Part shown: one piece after another, positions 14,116-27,400 of the stretch
Position numbering within the stretch: position 1 is the stretch's first letter
Layout of the letters: the number at the start of each line of letters is the position of its first letter
Assembly: GCF_001640805.2 (NCBI RefSeq)
Contig: NC_066856.1
Span: 15,103,087 to 15,167,086, forward strand
Length of the DNA stretch: 64,000 nucleotides
Reading direction: 5' to 3'
DNA from: Lates calcarifer
Lineage: Eukaryota > Chordata > Actinopteri > Centropomidae
Made by a program: the position numbers and the translations under genes
Notes under the pieces: model-generated
Databases searched by the model: none
What the model saw: the letters and a program-made list of their open reading frames with translations, nothing else
What the model was told of the DNA's origin: nothing

Positions 14116-15704
14116 AGACTGGGAATGACCTTTGACCTTTGACTACCAAAATCTACTCAGCTCATCCTTGAGTTCAAGTGAATGTTTTTGTCACATTTAA
14201 AGAAATTACCTCAAGGTGAGGTTATCACAATGCACAATAATGTGGTTCAAGGAAATAGCTTCATAAAATAATAAAATAAAATAATGTTGTATTTAAAAAA
14301 ACATTAAACATTGGCATGACTTTTTGTAAATAAATAGGTTTATATTCTTCAAACCAAGGTACAGTGATGAAAACATTGTCAAGTGTTTGTGCAACATATG
14401 GGCTACTTTACTTGAAGTGCTTCTGAGATCTATTCCTAGACTCAAGGATTGCTAATGAACATGTCCACACTGGCAGTGTAAATTGGTGTGAAAACAATAC
14501 TTCTTCACACATACACAGACACACACAGTCTGTGTATGTGTAAAGTATATAACACTCAGTCACACCCTCTGTCCTACAGATAGACATGAAATCAGAGCCT
14601 TACTTATTGGTGAATTGTTGTTATTGGGTGAGAGCCTTATGTAATGAACCTCTTAAACACTTCCTATGCTCATCACGTCCTGGTTAGGGCAGCATCTTTG
14701 CTCTTGAATGCAGTTGTGGTTTTGCCATCTCTCTCTCCCACTGGCCTTATAAATCTGCAGCTTTGTCACAGTGACAATGGGAGCGAGGACAGAGTGGTTA
14801 CTGTAATCTTGCAGCCCTGGTACAGACTGAAACATAGACAGAGACGACTCTCTCTCAACTGCAAACACAAGTGCTAAATTTGAAAGGCGAAATCATCTGC
14901 AAGAACGAAAACATTTTGAACCTTTTGTGAAGGCCTCACAATGTTTATCATGTCCCCGGTTATATAAGAAAGTACAAGACTTGGTCAAGGCTGAGTCTCT
15001 TTGTTGAAGAGTTTTTTGTTAGCAGGACTAATTTGATATTCTCCAAACCTTTTTACTAAAAATGGGTCATATTTTCGCAGAACAACAGGACACATGGTAC
15101 ATTTCTTCTTTTCTGCTTTTTAACTATCAGCAGAGTTTTATGAAAGAGGCTGAATAACTTTCTCCGTCTTTCACTGTGTTTTGTCTACAGTGTGTCCTGT
15201 TGCTGTTTGTTTTGCAGCAGCTCTCCACTCTGTAACCATCTGCCCTCCTAACCCGCCTTGCTCTCCTACATTCCTCTTAGTGGGGAGCTTTAACTGCTCC
15301 ATGAGAAAATGAACAAGTGAGACATGATGAAGGCTGATCTGTTTAATACCTGCTCACGATCCTGTGTGACCTTGAGCGTCCTTTGAAAAGGGGCAAAACG
15401 TTCGTGCTCTGGAAAGTCGAGATCCTGGCAGCAGTTTAATTTAGTTAATGTTGCATATGAAGGGCATTAGACGGACAAATGCTCCAGTCAAGTTAAGGTG
15501 ATTTCGTCTGATGATTAAAAATCTCTCTCGCGCACATAATGTGTCATCTGAATGGAAATTGAGTTTGTTGAGTCGCACATTTCCCGTCCCCCTGCTCGAC
15601 TTGTCCTGGCTGGTGCCATCAAGTTATTCCTCACACTGAGTGGATGCGCGCACATTATCCGAGACGCTGACCTGATTGTGTGCAGTGCATGTGACATCCT
15701 GGGG

Positions 15705-15733
15705 CGAGAGAGGGGGGAGAGGGGGAGAGAGTG
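15705..15733 (+). repeat. Purine-rich GA/G tract
   Basis: A run of G and A only, made of GAGAG units with G-runs of 5-6. It is a low-complexity polypurine tract next to a slightly CpG-richer patch. No gene is associated. Confidence 0.7.
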
Positions 15734-15899
15734 AAAGATGTGGAGGCGGATGGTAGAGAGGCTCGTGTGGCTGGTGAAGGTCACCAGACGGTCAGTGGCT
15801 CGAGGCCGTGACACTGACTGGACAGGGACGAGGAGGAGAGTCAGCTTGTCAAGCAGTTGGAGGCCTTGTCTGGTTTAAAGGCTGATTTGCTTTGGTGTT

Positions 15900-16065
15900 T
15901 GCTCATTAGTACATGAGCAGTTGTTACTGCCACTTTGGTCCAGACTGAAATGTCTCAACAAACTGGATGTGTAAATTGATTGAGACATTCCTGTTCCCCT
16001 GTGGATGACTTAACTTTTCATCTAGTGCCACCATCCCATCAAAATTTCGATTATCCAGTGCTTTT
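15900..16065 (+). repeat. Interspersed repeat, family B copy 2
   Basis: It contains TTTGGTCCAGACTGAAATGT then 'aactggatg', 'ttgattgagacattcctgtt' and 'agtgccaccat', in the same order as the copy at 4325 but more truncated. Confidence 0.6.
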
Positions 16066-17325
16066 AACGCGATCCCGTGCTTTAAAAACCCGTCACTCGC
16101 AAGACATTTCTTGTGTCATGTCACATGCATTTTAAGCTTTTTATGTGTCATTTAATGCCATTTTGGTCAGGGTAGGGGTTAGGAGGAATGGTAAGGTCAG
16201 GGGCTAGTAAATACAGAAACAATGTCACGTGAAATGACATGCACAGGGCAAAAAACAGGACTGAGAACACGTGAAACGACTTAAGGAAATTGGGACCATT
16301 TGGTGATACCAGGCTGGTATATTCCTCGTTTTTCATACTCCAAACAAATATTTTTCTGTAACTGCAGGATGAACCCTGTTTGAACTGAAAAGGTGGCGTT
16401 TCCCCCCCGTTCTAAAAACATCCACGTTGCACAGTTTGAAATGGTTTTCTCAGCCTCTTCCATTTTCCACAACATTTCAGTCCAGCTCTTTGATGCTGCT
16501 CCTCTTTGATGCCAGCCAAAGCACAGTGCAACAGAGAAAAAGAAGCCTGTGCTCATTTACATACAGTACACCAGCCTAGCAAATGGTACGACGTAATGCA
16601 GATTACTTGGGGTGTAGCCTTTGCTGTACCAGATCTAGTTATTAAATATTAATCCGGTGCGGCGTTATCAGCTCATCGTCAAGGTATGATGTGTAGGAAG
16701 GGGCTCGTAGAAGCGAAATACTGACACGTAGGAGACAAAGCTCTTTGTCAGTGTTTCAAGGCTTGGACCCACACACAGTCTCAGACAAAGGCACTCTGTT
16801 GAGGCACACTGAAAGAGCTGCCGTACTGTAGTTTATTCCTCTCCTCTAATCCTCCCCCTGACCATTCTCCCTCTGCTTCCCTCATCAGACTCCTCTCTTC
16901 ATTTTGAAATAATTTGCTGTGCTTGTGCCAAATAAAAGTGATCTTTATCAGAATCTCTTAATAAAACTGTCACTGCAGATGGTCCAGCCAACGTCTGTAA
17001 TCATCACATTATAGGAGAAGATATGTACTTTCCTCTACTTGGATTTATACCATCAACCTCAGAGAGCAGGGTGTGTCTGTTAACACAGTATAAACACTCA
17101 GTTACAAATCCGCCATCATTGATATGAATGGGCTGGACTCAAAATATTACACAATACAATTCATCAGCAACACAACACTGCATCCTCCAATACACAGTTT
17201 TTACATTCCCCACCTTGTAAACAATAAACAATAAAATGATGAGGCATAGCTGAAACATTCCTTCATTGTGTTCCTTCAAAATAGAAACTGAAAAACAAGA
17301 ATTAGAGGAGCATTTTGGGAATGCC

Positions 17326-17465
17326 CCAGTGGTCTAGAGACCACAAACCACATCTTATTTGTTGCATGTCACTCCCTATCTCTCTCTCCTCATGTCCTGT
17401 TCCTATTGTCATGTCTTAAAAAAAGGCAACAAAATTTCCAAAATGGCCTTAAAACAAAAATAACA
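17326..17465 (+). repeat. tRNA-derived SINE relic
   Basis: The left end reads GCCCCAGTGGTCTAGAGACC then 'caaaccacat'. It is followed by 'ttgttgcatgtcactcccta', a CT-rich stretch, and an 'aaaaaaaggcaacaaaattt' tail. This order (tRNA-like head, TGCATGTCA block, TCTCTCTC block, AAAGGCAA tail) matches a common teleost SINE. The B-box is largely lost, so this copy is degraded. No target-site duplication was found. Confidence 0.5.
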
Positions 17466-19789
17466 AATGAAATTGGGCATCAGCTACACTCATCCCAGCT
17501 CTCTTTTGGTCCTTGGTTAAATGTGACTTTTTTTCCTCTGCCAATATGCCTTGGCGTGGCGCATCAGGGGATTGTGGGTAATATGCTGTGCTGATCAATA
17601 AGGATCTGACATAAAGTGAAGATGTCAGTGTAAGATGTGATTTATTTTTGAGGAGATTGCATCATGCTGTGTGTTAGTAATTGTGTAATCATGGTGGAGT
17701 GATACGATGTAAGTAAAGAGAGTGATTTGTCACCTATAACTAGCATATTATTCAAATCCATGCCCTCAGCCTTACATTAGGTTTATCTATAGTGTTCTGT
17801 ATTGATCATACTTAAACTCTCTGAGTAGTAGTAAACATCATCATGTGAGTGAGAAGTGCACAGGAATAAACTGTGTGGTGAAGTAACAAGATGTTTGTGT
17901 CAGATCCAGTTTTACCTGGCTCAGATGTAGATTTAACAAACATCAGAATACAAGTCGGTGTTGTTTTGACATGAACACACGATCCTTAAATCCCCCTCCA
18001 CACCCCGAACCCACCTCCCCTTCGCAAGCCAATCAGAGTCCAGCATCCAGTGTGCTGTTTACAAGTCCCACGCTACCATGACCAAGCAACAGACCCCCGC
18101 TAAACCCCTGGGACGGAGACGCAGGGACAGGGGACCGAGTGTTTCTCAACATCTAGAGGAAATAAACAACACCCAGGCCCTGACGCCAGCGGGATACTGA
18201 CATGAGTCCTTCCTGACAGCTCTCAGAGTGAAGGAATTCCCTCTGCTGTCAGCGAGTCAGAGCTGACTGCGTTCCTACTCTGTAATACCAGTAATCAGAT
18301 TATCGTCTTTTATTGAGTGGGAGTGTAGTGAGATTATATGTCATGTCTCCTCTGCTGCCCACTTCGTCTGTAAGGAAAAACCCTGCAGAGAGCTTCATAG
18401 CTGCAACTGGAGCTTGAGCAATAAACAAACCACAGTACCCAGAAAACATTTGGTGGAGCATTTCTTTCTCTTGGGGGATGGCTCGCTGCATGAAGACATC
18501 TGTGGTGTTTGAAAGAGTCAGAATATAAAATTAGAATATTTATAGCAGCTTTCGTGGTCGCTCTGATTGCTGTTTGTCTTCGGCTCGTTTGGTTCCGTTA
18601 ACAAGCATCCTCCTGTTGAGCTGGATACAGAAAACCGTTTTTCGACTCCATTCATCGAGGAGTTAAAGATGATGATGTCACCAAGAGTGGCACAAGTGGA
18701 GCTCTGTAGAATATATCAATGGTTAGCATTTAGCAGCAATAAGCAGTCATTTAGGTGGAGAGAGAAGCCCTAATAATAGTCGTTCAGACGCTACCCCGTC
18801 ATCAAGCCGTGTGTTGGTTCTCAGCTGACGGCTGACAGCTTAAGACAGGTCGATGATGATAGAGGAGTGTCACCTGTGCCTGCTTATTTTCTAACTGTCT
18901 GGTTTTTCAGTGATTCTACCCATTACATGTACAATATACGTGCACTCTTTAGCTGTGGTTAATGGAAATTTTTGCACTACAGCACGATATCTGTGGGAAA
19001 GTTCTCTCCTTGTTTCAACATTAAAATGCCCAAACACGTAACTGCAGCATCTCCGATGAAGCCATAGAAATGTATGACAATCATGTACAGCAGATGGGAT
19101 AAAGGACTGAATAACACAGAAGAGAGAAAAGGGAAATTCCTGAAGGCAGCAAGATGTGAGCTTGTAGGTTCAATATGCTCATTGTATTATTGTTCCCTCT
19201 GTTTTGTTGGTCACAAACAGACCACACATCTCTGTCTGACCGCAGCAATCTCTGAACAGGTCTCAGCAACTGTGATCAGACTGTTTCTGCCCTTCACCTT
19301 TCTGTCGATCCAGTAAATAAAAGTAAAGGTCAAGAGACACTCAATTAAACACTGATAAAAAAGACTAAGAATAACTGAACAGACAGACACATCTCTCTGT
19401 TTACATCCCACTTTAGTTAGTGGTCAAAGACTGTCTCTATGTACCTGTAAGAAGCTGAATGTTGTATCTGATGTTACCTCTGATATGTCTGAAAGCAATC
19501 ATCAGTTCTTTAGTTTTGATTAAATTTATCTCCACAAATCTGTCATGAAGGGAAGACAGCAATACAGTGTTGCAAAAATAGCCTATAACTGTTTGTTGAA
19601 TTATATCCCTCCCTAGCGGCCCAGTGGTAAATGCTTGAGAACCACTGATTCACAGTTTTCAATGATCAATGATTCTGTGTTATCTCTAACTACAGAACTA
19701 ATACTTTATTGATCCTCATGAATCTCCATTATGTCAAAGGTCAGGGTTCTGAAGCAGGTTAAGATTTCTTGTTGCATAGACGGACTGCA

Positions 19790-19935
19790 GTCTAGACAAG
19801 TCCACTGATGTGTGGAAAAACACTGTGGATGTCTGTCTGTATAAAACTGCTGAGATATTTCAGTCTGGACCAAAGTAGTGGCCTCCCCACAGGCACTGCC
19901 ATCTCCAGAGCCATGCTGCTAGCATGCCTAAAAAC
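19790..19935 (-). repeat. Interspersed repeat, family B copy 3 (reverse)
   Basis: It contains 'gagatatttcagtctggacc', the reverse complement of the family core, then 'agccatgctgctagcatgcc' and 'taaaaactg', which occur at the far end of the family. Confidence 0.6.
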
Positions 19936-21326
19936 TGATAAAAACATCCTGAGGCAGCAACTGAGCTGAACTTTTGAAACCACACTTCTCTGGAAATCAT
20001 GACTCTTAGTTTGTAAGTAGAACCAATTTTCCATCACATTGGCAAGATGCAGTATTAGCAGGAATTCAGGGTCTTGCGCCATGCTTAATGCTTATTAGCA
20101 ATGGACTTTGAACCCGATCCAGCCTCCTTACTCACTGCACCACTACTTCTGCTGCATAAAAGTAGCGGTTACATCAGGTCTACCCAGCTGAAACAGCAAT
20201 ATCCTGTGATGAGCAGTCTTTAGCTCTTTGCCGCTGTTGCATAAACGCTGCCTCGTGCAGTGATGGAGCCCCCCGGGCTGTCTGTGTCTGCCAGATTATA
20301 GACCCAGCCACAGCCTCTTCACTCTACCCTTTGCAGTTCTTGGAGTTCCTCCTGTTCCTCCTCCATCTTGTGTCCCATGTCTCATCTCTCTTAATCCCAC
20401 ATCCACAATCCCCTCACTTCTCCCTCTCTGTCTCCCACTAATCCACCTCTAAACACAAGCTGCTGCTCATCCCCTCGCCCCTCTTCACTCTTCATCATCA
20501 TTTTATAGCTGGACAGCAGCATTTAACATAACCTCAGCGGAGTGAATTATCCTCCGCACTTTACCCACACTGATTCCCCTCCATGCATTTAAGTAAATTT
20601 GATGATGCTTTAATATTATGCCCTGTAGACACTGGCTTTCTAACCAGATTCAGCATTTTATTAGTGGAGCTGCCAGTGTCAGATCTATGTGAATGGATTA
20701 TATGGAGCTTTTAGCAGATATTATAGCCACAGCAGGGGTGACTTCTAATCATTTCAAACGTGCTTTTTATTGTTGAGTATTTTTGTGAGTTCTGTGTAAT
20801 GCTCTGCTGCTTTGTTTTTTGCAGCACAGTGCTTTCAGGCACAATCAAGTGTATGTAGTTTTGGGACACCACCATACCCTCATGCCTTTTTCTGTTAGTT
20901 GCTGGTCTGTATATGCCTGAATTGGGTCTGGCCTGGGGTGGCAGTGCTGGCCTGATGTCTTGGCATCTCACTGACACTGTCTTTGTTCTCGTATTTTAGC
21001 TGCTGAATTCAAATCCAAAGCCGACCATGTTTATCTTAAAGCTGCTATAATCTTTATTATCAATGGAATGACTACATGTGTGTGAAAGGTGTCAGTCGTA
21101 GTTGATACTAATATTGCTTCGTGTCTGCTGGATGTGCAAATAGGTGATTCTTTGCATGTTTGTTATGACAACTTCATAAGTTGATAATATGTCAACATTG
21201 CGTTCCCAGCTCTTCTTCCCCAAAGGGTAAAATTTGAAGAAAGAAATCAGTTGCCTGTTTGAAACTTTGTATCCCTAGTGCTAGCGTAATGCTAATCCCA
21301 TTGTCTGCTCCTTTCTGCCTCTGCAG

Positions 21327-21449
21327 GTCAGCCAAGGTAATGTACCAGGAGTGGAAAGTGCCTCCCTGGCCATGGACACAGAGGAGGGAGTGGAGGTGGT
21401 GTGGAATGAGGTGCTGTTCTCCGACAAGAAGGTCTTCAAAGCACAGGAG
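21327..21449 (+). CDS. nrbp2: nrbp2 coding exon (first visible)
   Basis: Acceptor ctctgcag, donor GTATTG, phase 0 to 0, 41 codons. It starts VSQGNVPGVES and includes LAMDTEEGVEVVWNEV, the N-terminal edge of the kinase-like fold. Confidence 0.95.
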
Positions 21450-24400
21450 GTATTGTGACTCTTTTTGCCTAACAATTATTTAACTAAATTATCTTCTTTT
21501 CCTCTAACTTTATTTATATTTCAAGCTAAATGAATGGCCAACGCAATACTGTAGAAGAACAGGATTTTTGAATTACATATGCACAGTATATGGCATATGA
21601 CATGTATTTTCCAGTATGATAAAGGTCAATATCTCCATCCATTAGTTTCATCGACCGCTACAGTACAGTCATCCTTTGTTTGGAGGGTTTGCCTGCAGCC
21701 GTCTCCATGTGATGGCCCTGGCGCTGGCAGACAAAAGGAATTTTAAAGAGATATTTTATTCTGTTCTTAACTTCAAATGAACAGGACAAACCCAGAAAAT
21801 GTGAAACTAGTCTACCATATTTTTTATTGCCTCCAGCATTTATTTCATCCCTTTGTATGAATTTCAGATTTAGAGTCACAAAATATCGTATTATGTTCTT
21901 GTGTTTTGTCCGACTGAGCCTCAAACAGTTAATTACCATAGCAGACTAATAAAATGAGGAAATATTGACACTTTTTTTGGAGTTACTCACTAATAGTTTT
22001 AGCTTTATTGGTACAGGCCAAGGGATTCTCGAGGTTATGTGAAGATGTGAACAAGCTCTGATATGTGTTTTCTAGGAGAAGATCAAGGAGATGTTTGAGA
22101 ACCTGATGCAGGTCGAACACCCAAACATTGTTAAGTTCCACAAGTACTGGCTAGACATGAAGGAGAGCCAGGCTCGGGTAGGAAGTCTTTCCTTCTCGCT
22201 TTCTCCTTTTTTTCCCCACACACATATTCACACCTGTGAATGAACCGATCTTCCATCCTCCATCTGTGGCCCACAGGTTATATTCATTACAGAATACATG
22301 TCGTCGGGCAGCCTCAAGCAATTCCTGAAGAAAACTAAGAAGAACCACAAGACTATGAATGTGAAGGTCAGTGTTTTTACTCTGGTCACATACTGTATTG
22401 GAGACTCAGCCTGTGTGTCCTGTGGTGGTGGTGGCACACGGTACTGCAGTCCAATCACTATTCAGATCCATATTTCCAACAGGATTAGAGATTATGTAAC
22501 AGGACGCCCTGGTGGCTCAGTCTACCCAGACATACAGTATATCTTTTTCTTGCAGCACTGTGCGTTTGAAACTCACTTGCAATTTATCCAACATCTCATC
22601 CTCTCTTTTTTTTCTCTGCTGGTTTTATTTAATAATTCAAAGCCAAAAGGGATGTTTTAAAGTGCTATATATACACACTATGGCCTTACTTCCTTTAATC
22701 CCTGGGAATAAGGGACAAATAATGCACTATAATGTGTTACAGCACAGTGTAAAATATGCCCTCTGTGGAACAAGTGCTCTAGAAGATTCACTGTTGCTTT
22801 GTTACTTACTTTGTATTTTAGGCCTGGAAGCGATGGTGCACCCAGATTCTCTCTGCTCTCAGGTACAGACTGATTAATTCCCCAGGATTTTAACATGAGT
22901 AATGTTCATTAGCACAGGCAGAACATTAATAAGATGTGTTATTGCTTACCGGCAGTTATCTGCACTCTTGTGACCCACCAATAATCCATGGCAACCTGAC
23001 ATGCGACACCATCTTCATCCAGCACAACGGCCTCATCAAGATCGGCTCAGGTCTGCTCCCAGCAGGGCTTTTTATGTTACTACAGCGAGCAGCGACCACC
23101 TGCTGTATGATGTTATCTCAGACTGTTGATTTCTGGATTTAACTGTTTACTCTCTGCAGTTTTACAAAACACAAAAAAATATCTCAATTATGCTTAATTT
23201 TCTTTTCACAGTGTGGCATCGGCTATTTGTTAATGGTAAGAAATAGATAATTTTGTTGTAGATACGTGTTTGTTTTTATTTGTGTCATATTTATCTATGA
23301 ATTTGTGTCATCTAATTGGTCTGTTTATCTGTGTTTTCTCTAACCAGTGTTCCCAGATGCCAGCGTCCATGGTAAAGGGAGGCAACATCGCGACGAGCAG
23401 AGGAATCTTCATTTTTTTGCTCCAGAATATGGAGGCAAGTGTGGTAGAGTGGCATTTGTATGTAGCTTCCTACGGCTTGATTTCTATCAAATCCATCTTC
23501 ATTCGTTCTTAGCGGAATAATTTACCCCAAAGTAAAAATGTAGCCATTACCTCTACAGTTTACTCAGCCATTTTGCACCTGCAATCCCATTTTAGCCTTT
23601 TCTGTTGGAGTTAAAAGGATTGTCTTTTTCTAGCTTGGAAAAAAATCATGCCCATCATTTCTATAAGCATCTTATGCAGCAAAAGTGAGATATTTTTGCA
23701 GAGCTCACTGCCAGCAGCAACAGACAGTCTCTTCCACCAGAGAGCTGTGTGAATTTTGAGACTTATTGAATGAAACTATTGTAGAAAATGAGCTAAATGT
23801 AGGAATCACTGGAGCCACAGTACAATCGATTGGCCACTAAACATTTAAATTACTCCACACAAGTCATTCTGAGATACTTAATATGACTTGTGCTGCTTGT
23901 AGAGCTGTAAGAAAACAGACTGGTTAATTCTTTGTTTATAATAATAAGGCTCAGCTCTTATTTTTCTGGTAGTTTTTCCTCATTCAAACAGACGTTTTAA
24001 GCCCTGTGAGAGAATTTGTTTTTTGTGATTTGTGACTTTACATGCTTGGTGATCCTGTGAAAAGCAGGGACTAAATAATAGCTACATTTTCATTTTGGGG
24101 TAAGCTTTTCCTTGATGTTTTCTATGCCTCGCCCCCTTCACCCCTCTCTTCTTTGCTTCTCCCTTTCCGTTTCTAGCTGGTGAAGATGATTATGCCATAG
24201 ACATTTTCTCCTTTGGCATCTGTGCCCTAGAGGTGAGAGAAACAGATAGAGCAAGATTCTCATTTGTGTGTGTTTATGTGTTATGTGTGTGTGTTAACAG
24301 ATTATTTGTACCCCTAGATGGCAGTACTGGAGATCCAGGCCAATGGTGATACAGCAGTGTCCAAGGAGGCCATTGCTAATGCAGGTCAATCTCTGGAAGA

Positions 24401-27400
24401 CCCTCTCATGAGAGTGAGTGTCAGAAATACTTCATGCACTAAATATACACCAGTGCAACCAAGGAAACGTGGAGATAAAGACAAACTGTGCCACGCTATT
24501 CTATTAACACTCACCCACACACACCACCTTGCTTCTAGGTTTATTTCAAACCTCTTACCAGTGTGAGGTTTCAGTAAAACATGTTTCAGTAGAAAATGCC
24601 AGGAAACAAATCCAGAACGCAGAGTGATGCTCAACAAACTGGGTCACACTGTACAGTGATGTAGTCATGTGTTGGACTTGGTGTCTCGCTGCTTTCCGCA
24701 GGAGTTCACGCAGTCTTGTTTGCGTCACGAAGCCAAGCTCCGTCCTACAGCTCACGACCTTCTGTTCCACCGAGTCTTGTTCGAGGTCCACTCCCTCAAA
24801 CTGCTCGCCGCCCACTGCCTCATCAACAACCAGTGTGAGTTTCTTATCTCCACATGCCAAGCTTACCACAGGAAAATCACTTGTTTCTCCTGTCAGCAGT
24901 CCTTGTGATAGCATTTATACAAACTGGGAGCAAATGTTAGAGCTTAAATTAGAGTTTGACATTTGACATTAGATGACAATAAGGTGTAGTCTCAAACTGA
25001 GAAGTCATAGGAAAGCAATAGAGAAAAGAATAAGGAAAAATAAATGGATAAATATATAATAATTTTATTACATAGAAATTAATTGATAAAAAATGAATAA
25101 AGAATATACTAAACAAGTAAATTATATCCAAACAAAGTTTATTGTAAAGTATATACAGAAATAAACAATTAAATGTAAAATATGAAAATGAAGAATTATT
25201 CTTTTATATTTAGCTATTTTGTATTTGTATTCTCACATTTATACATTTATTATTTATTTCCAAATTTGTAAAATTTGTGTTGCATCTACAGACTTGCTTC
25301 CAGAGAACTGTGTGGAGGAGAAAACCAAGTCGTTTGACCCCAGTGCTGTCATGGCAGAGATCAAACATGAGGACAGACAGGGAGTTCAGCTCAAGTAAAA
25401 TCAATATTCACCTTATATCTTTGGCTACCTGTGAATATCTCATGACACCAAACACAGCCCTCACTGTGCTCCTCTGTGTTTTTTCATATTTTACAGATAT
25501 TCCCATGTGTCTCCTTTGGAACTTGACAAGTTTCTTGAGGATGTCAAGTAGGTGAAACTACAGCATGTGACCTGCTTTCTATCTGTAATTACCCTGTGAC
25601 TGCAGCATGAAGTTTAACATTTTGTCCTCTCCTCAGGAATGGGATTTACCCATTAATGAACTTCGCTTCATCTCGGCCTCACCCCGTCCCTCGTGCCCTC
25701 TCCTTGTCTCAGGAGCAGGTTGAGACAGTCAAGACGCCGACTCCTGAACCCCAGGAAACAGAAACACGGAAGGTTAGCCCACAAAACTCCCTACAGTACA
25801 GAGCAAACATGTCTATGTTGTCCACTTTTAGTCCAGTTTTACTGTAGGTTATAAAACACTGGCACACATGGGGAAAATGGCACTCGTGATGCTAAGTGGG
25901 TAAATGTAGAGGAATGTGTTTACAGTCTACTCTCTGCAATATGGCAAGGATGCAAGATCGAGCACTAAGTCATTTGAACATGGAAAAAACCCTCTCATTG
26001 GTTGTTACTAGTGTAAATAAATTTCCCACTGCAGTTCTTTCAGTGCAAAAACATATTTTGTTGTAGTGTGTGTTGCTTACATACAATATGTAACAGAACC
26101 TGCATGTGTTTGTGTGCATGTCTGTTTATTATTTTTACTGTTAATATGTTTATTATCACCCAAAACACATTTAAGAAATTTTTGCTGTGTCCCCATTTTA
26201 CTATGTGACCTTTTTTGCCTGTTTATGTTTTAGGTTGTTCAGATGCACTGTAATTTGGAGTCAAATGAAGAAGGGACCAAAACTCATGTGAGTCACATTA
26301 CATTACAGGTACTTTGCCCATTTTAGTACAAACACTTTCGTTGGGCTTTTTGATGATCAAGGATATTGATCTTTTCTGATCTTTTTCCCATTCATTTTTT
26401 TCAGCAATGGGCTGCAACATTTATTTTATATATGGTAAACATAAATCAAGCCTGATTTAAACTTGACCTTGTGATGTTTCCCTAGCTCTCTTTGTTCCTG
26501 AAGATGGATGACAAACTTCATAGGCAGCTTAGCTGTGACATCCTTCCAAGTAAGTTGACTATCACTATACCTACAACAATAACACTTGGGTTATTCTATA
26601 TTATTGTACTGGCAATATACCCTATGTAAAGACATAAACCAACAAAATGTTAGTGTGTCTCTTAGCACCCTCGGACTGTCCCACCCTTTCTGTGGCTTTT
26701 AGCCCCATTCCCACTTTTTCCTACTGAAGCTGTAAATCTTTAAAAATGGGTAATGAATATGTACTAACATTACTAAAACAGGAGTAAATAAATTGTGCAT
26801 TTGTTTGGGCATATATTCAAAGGTGGATTAGGTATGCTATTGAGTCTTTATGTCCTCTGTGTTTTTTAACAGTTTATGGAGAGCAATGGAGCTCTATGGC
26901 ATAGAGGAATATAATAAACCAGGCTTTTGCTAAACAGACAGTTCTCATTGGGAGGATCAGTTCTCTCTTGCTTTTAGTCTTTGTATGGGATTTGTTGACT
27001 ATGACTTTGTTGAATATGAAAATATAGAATATCACCAGCCTTATCCTTAAAAGTCGGTATTTTCATTCTCTATAGGTTTATTTTTATTGCAGATTTGTGT
27101 AACTGAAATATTTCATGTGAAACTTTCAGCTGACACCTCCAAAGACCTTGCCAGTGAACTTGTTCACTACGCCTTCATAAATGAGGTAAATATAACAGCC
27201 TCCTTATGTTTGTCCTTCATCAACAACAATGGATAAATGTCCTCACTGTGATTTCAGGTACTCATGAAGGAGCACTGATTCATATCTAGTCTTGAAAATG
27301 GATTTTGCCTTAACAGTCTTTTGTTTGTCATGCGCAGGAGGACAGTGAGAAGGTGGCGGGGTTCCTGGAGGACGCCATCAGCCGACACCGGGTCCGAGCG

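Larger units (their letters stand above)
1..21326. other. Gene-free stretch upstream of the first visible nrbp2 exon
   Basis: No coding exon of a recognisable protein is visible on either strand. Open frames are short (up to 132 codons), lack splice-site support and have no family motif I know. The DNA holds old interspersed repeats (listed separately near 998, 4325, 10612, 13645, 15900, 17326 and 19790), simple repeats and a few compositionally distinct patches. Because the first nrbp2 exon found starts at an acceptor, much of this may be nrbp2 intron 1; the rest would be intergenic. Which applies cannot be decided from sequence alone. Confidence 0.7.

Noticed and set aside
22298..22660. 120-codon frame running from an nrbp2 exon into the intron
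   Set aside because: The exon ends at GTGAAG|GTCAGT and family alignment continues with AWKRWC at 22822; the extension is intronic read-through.
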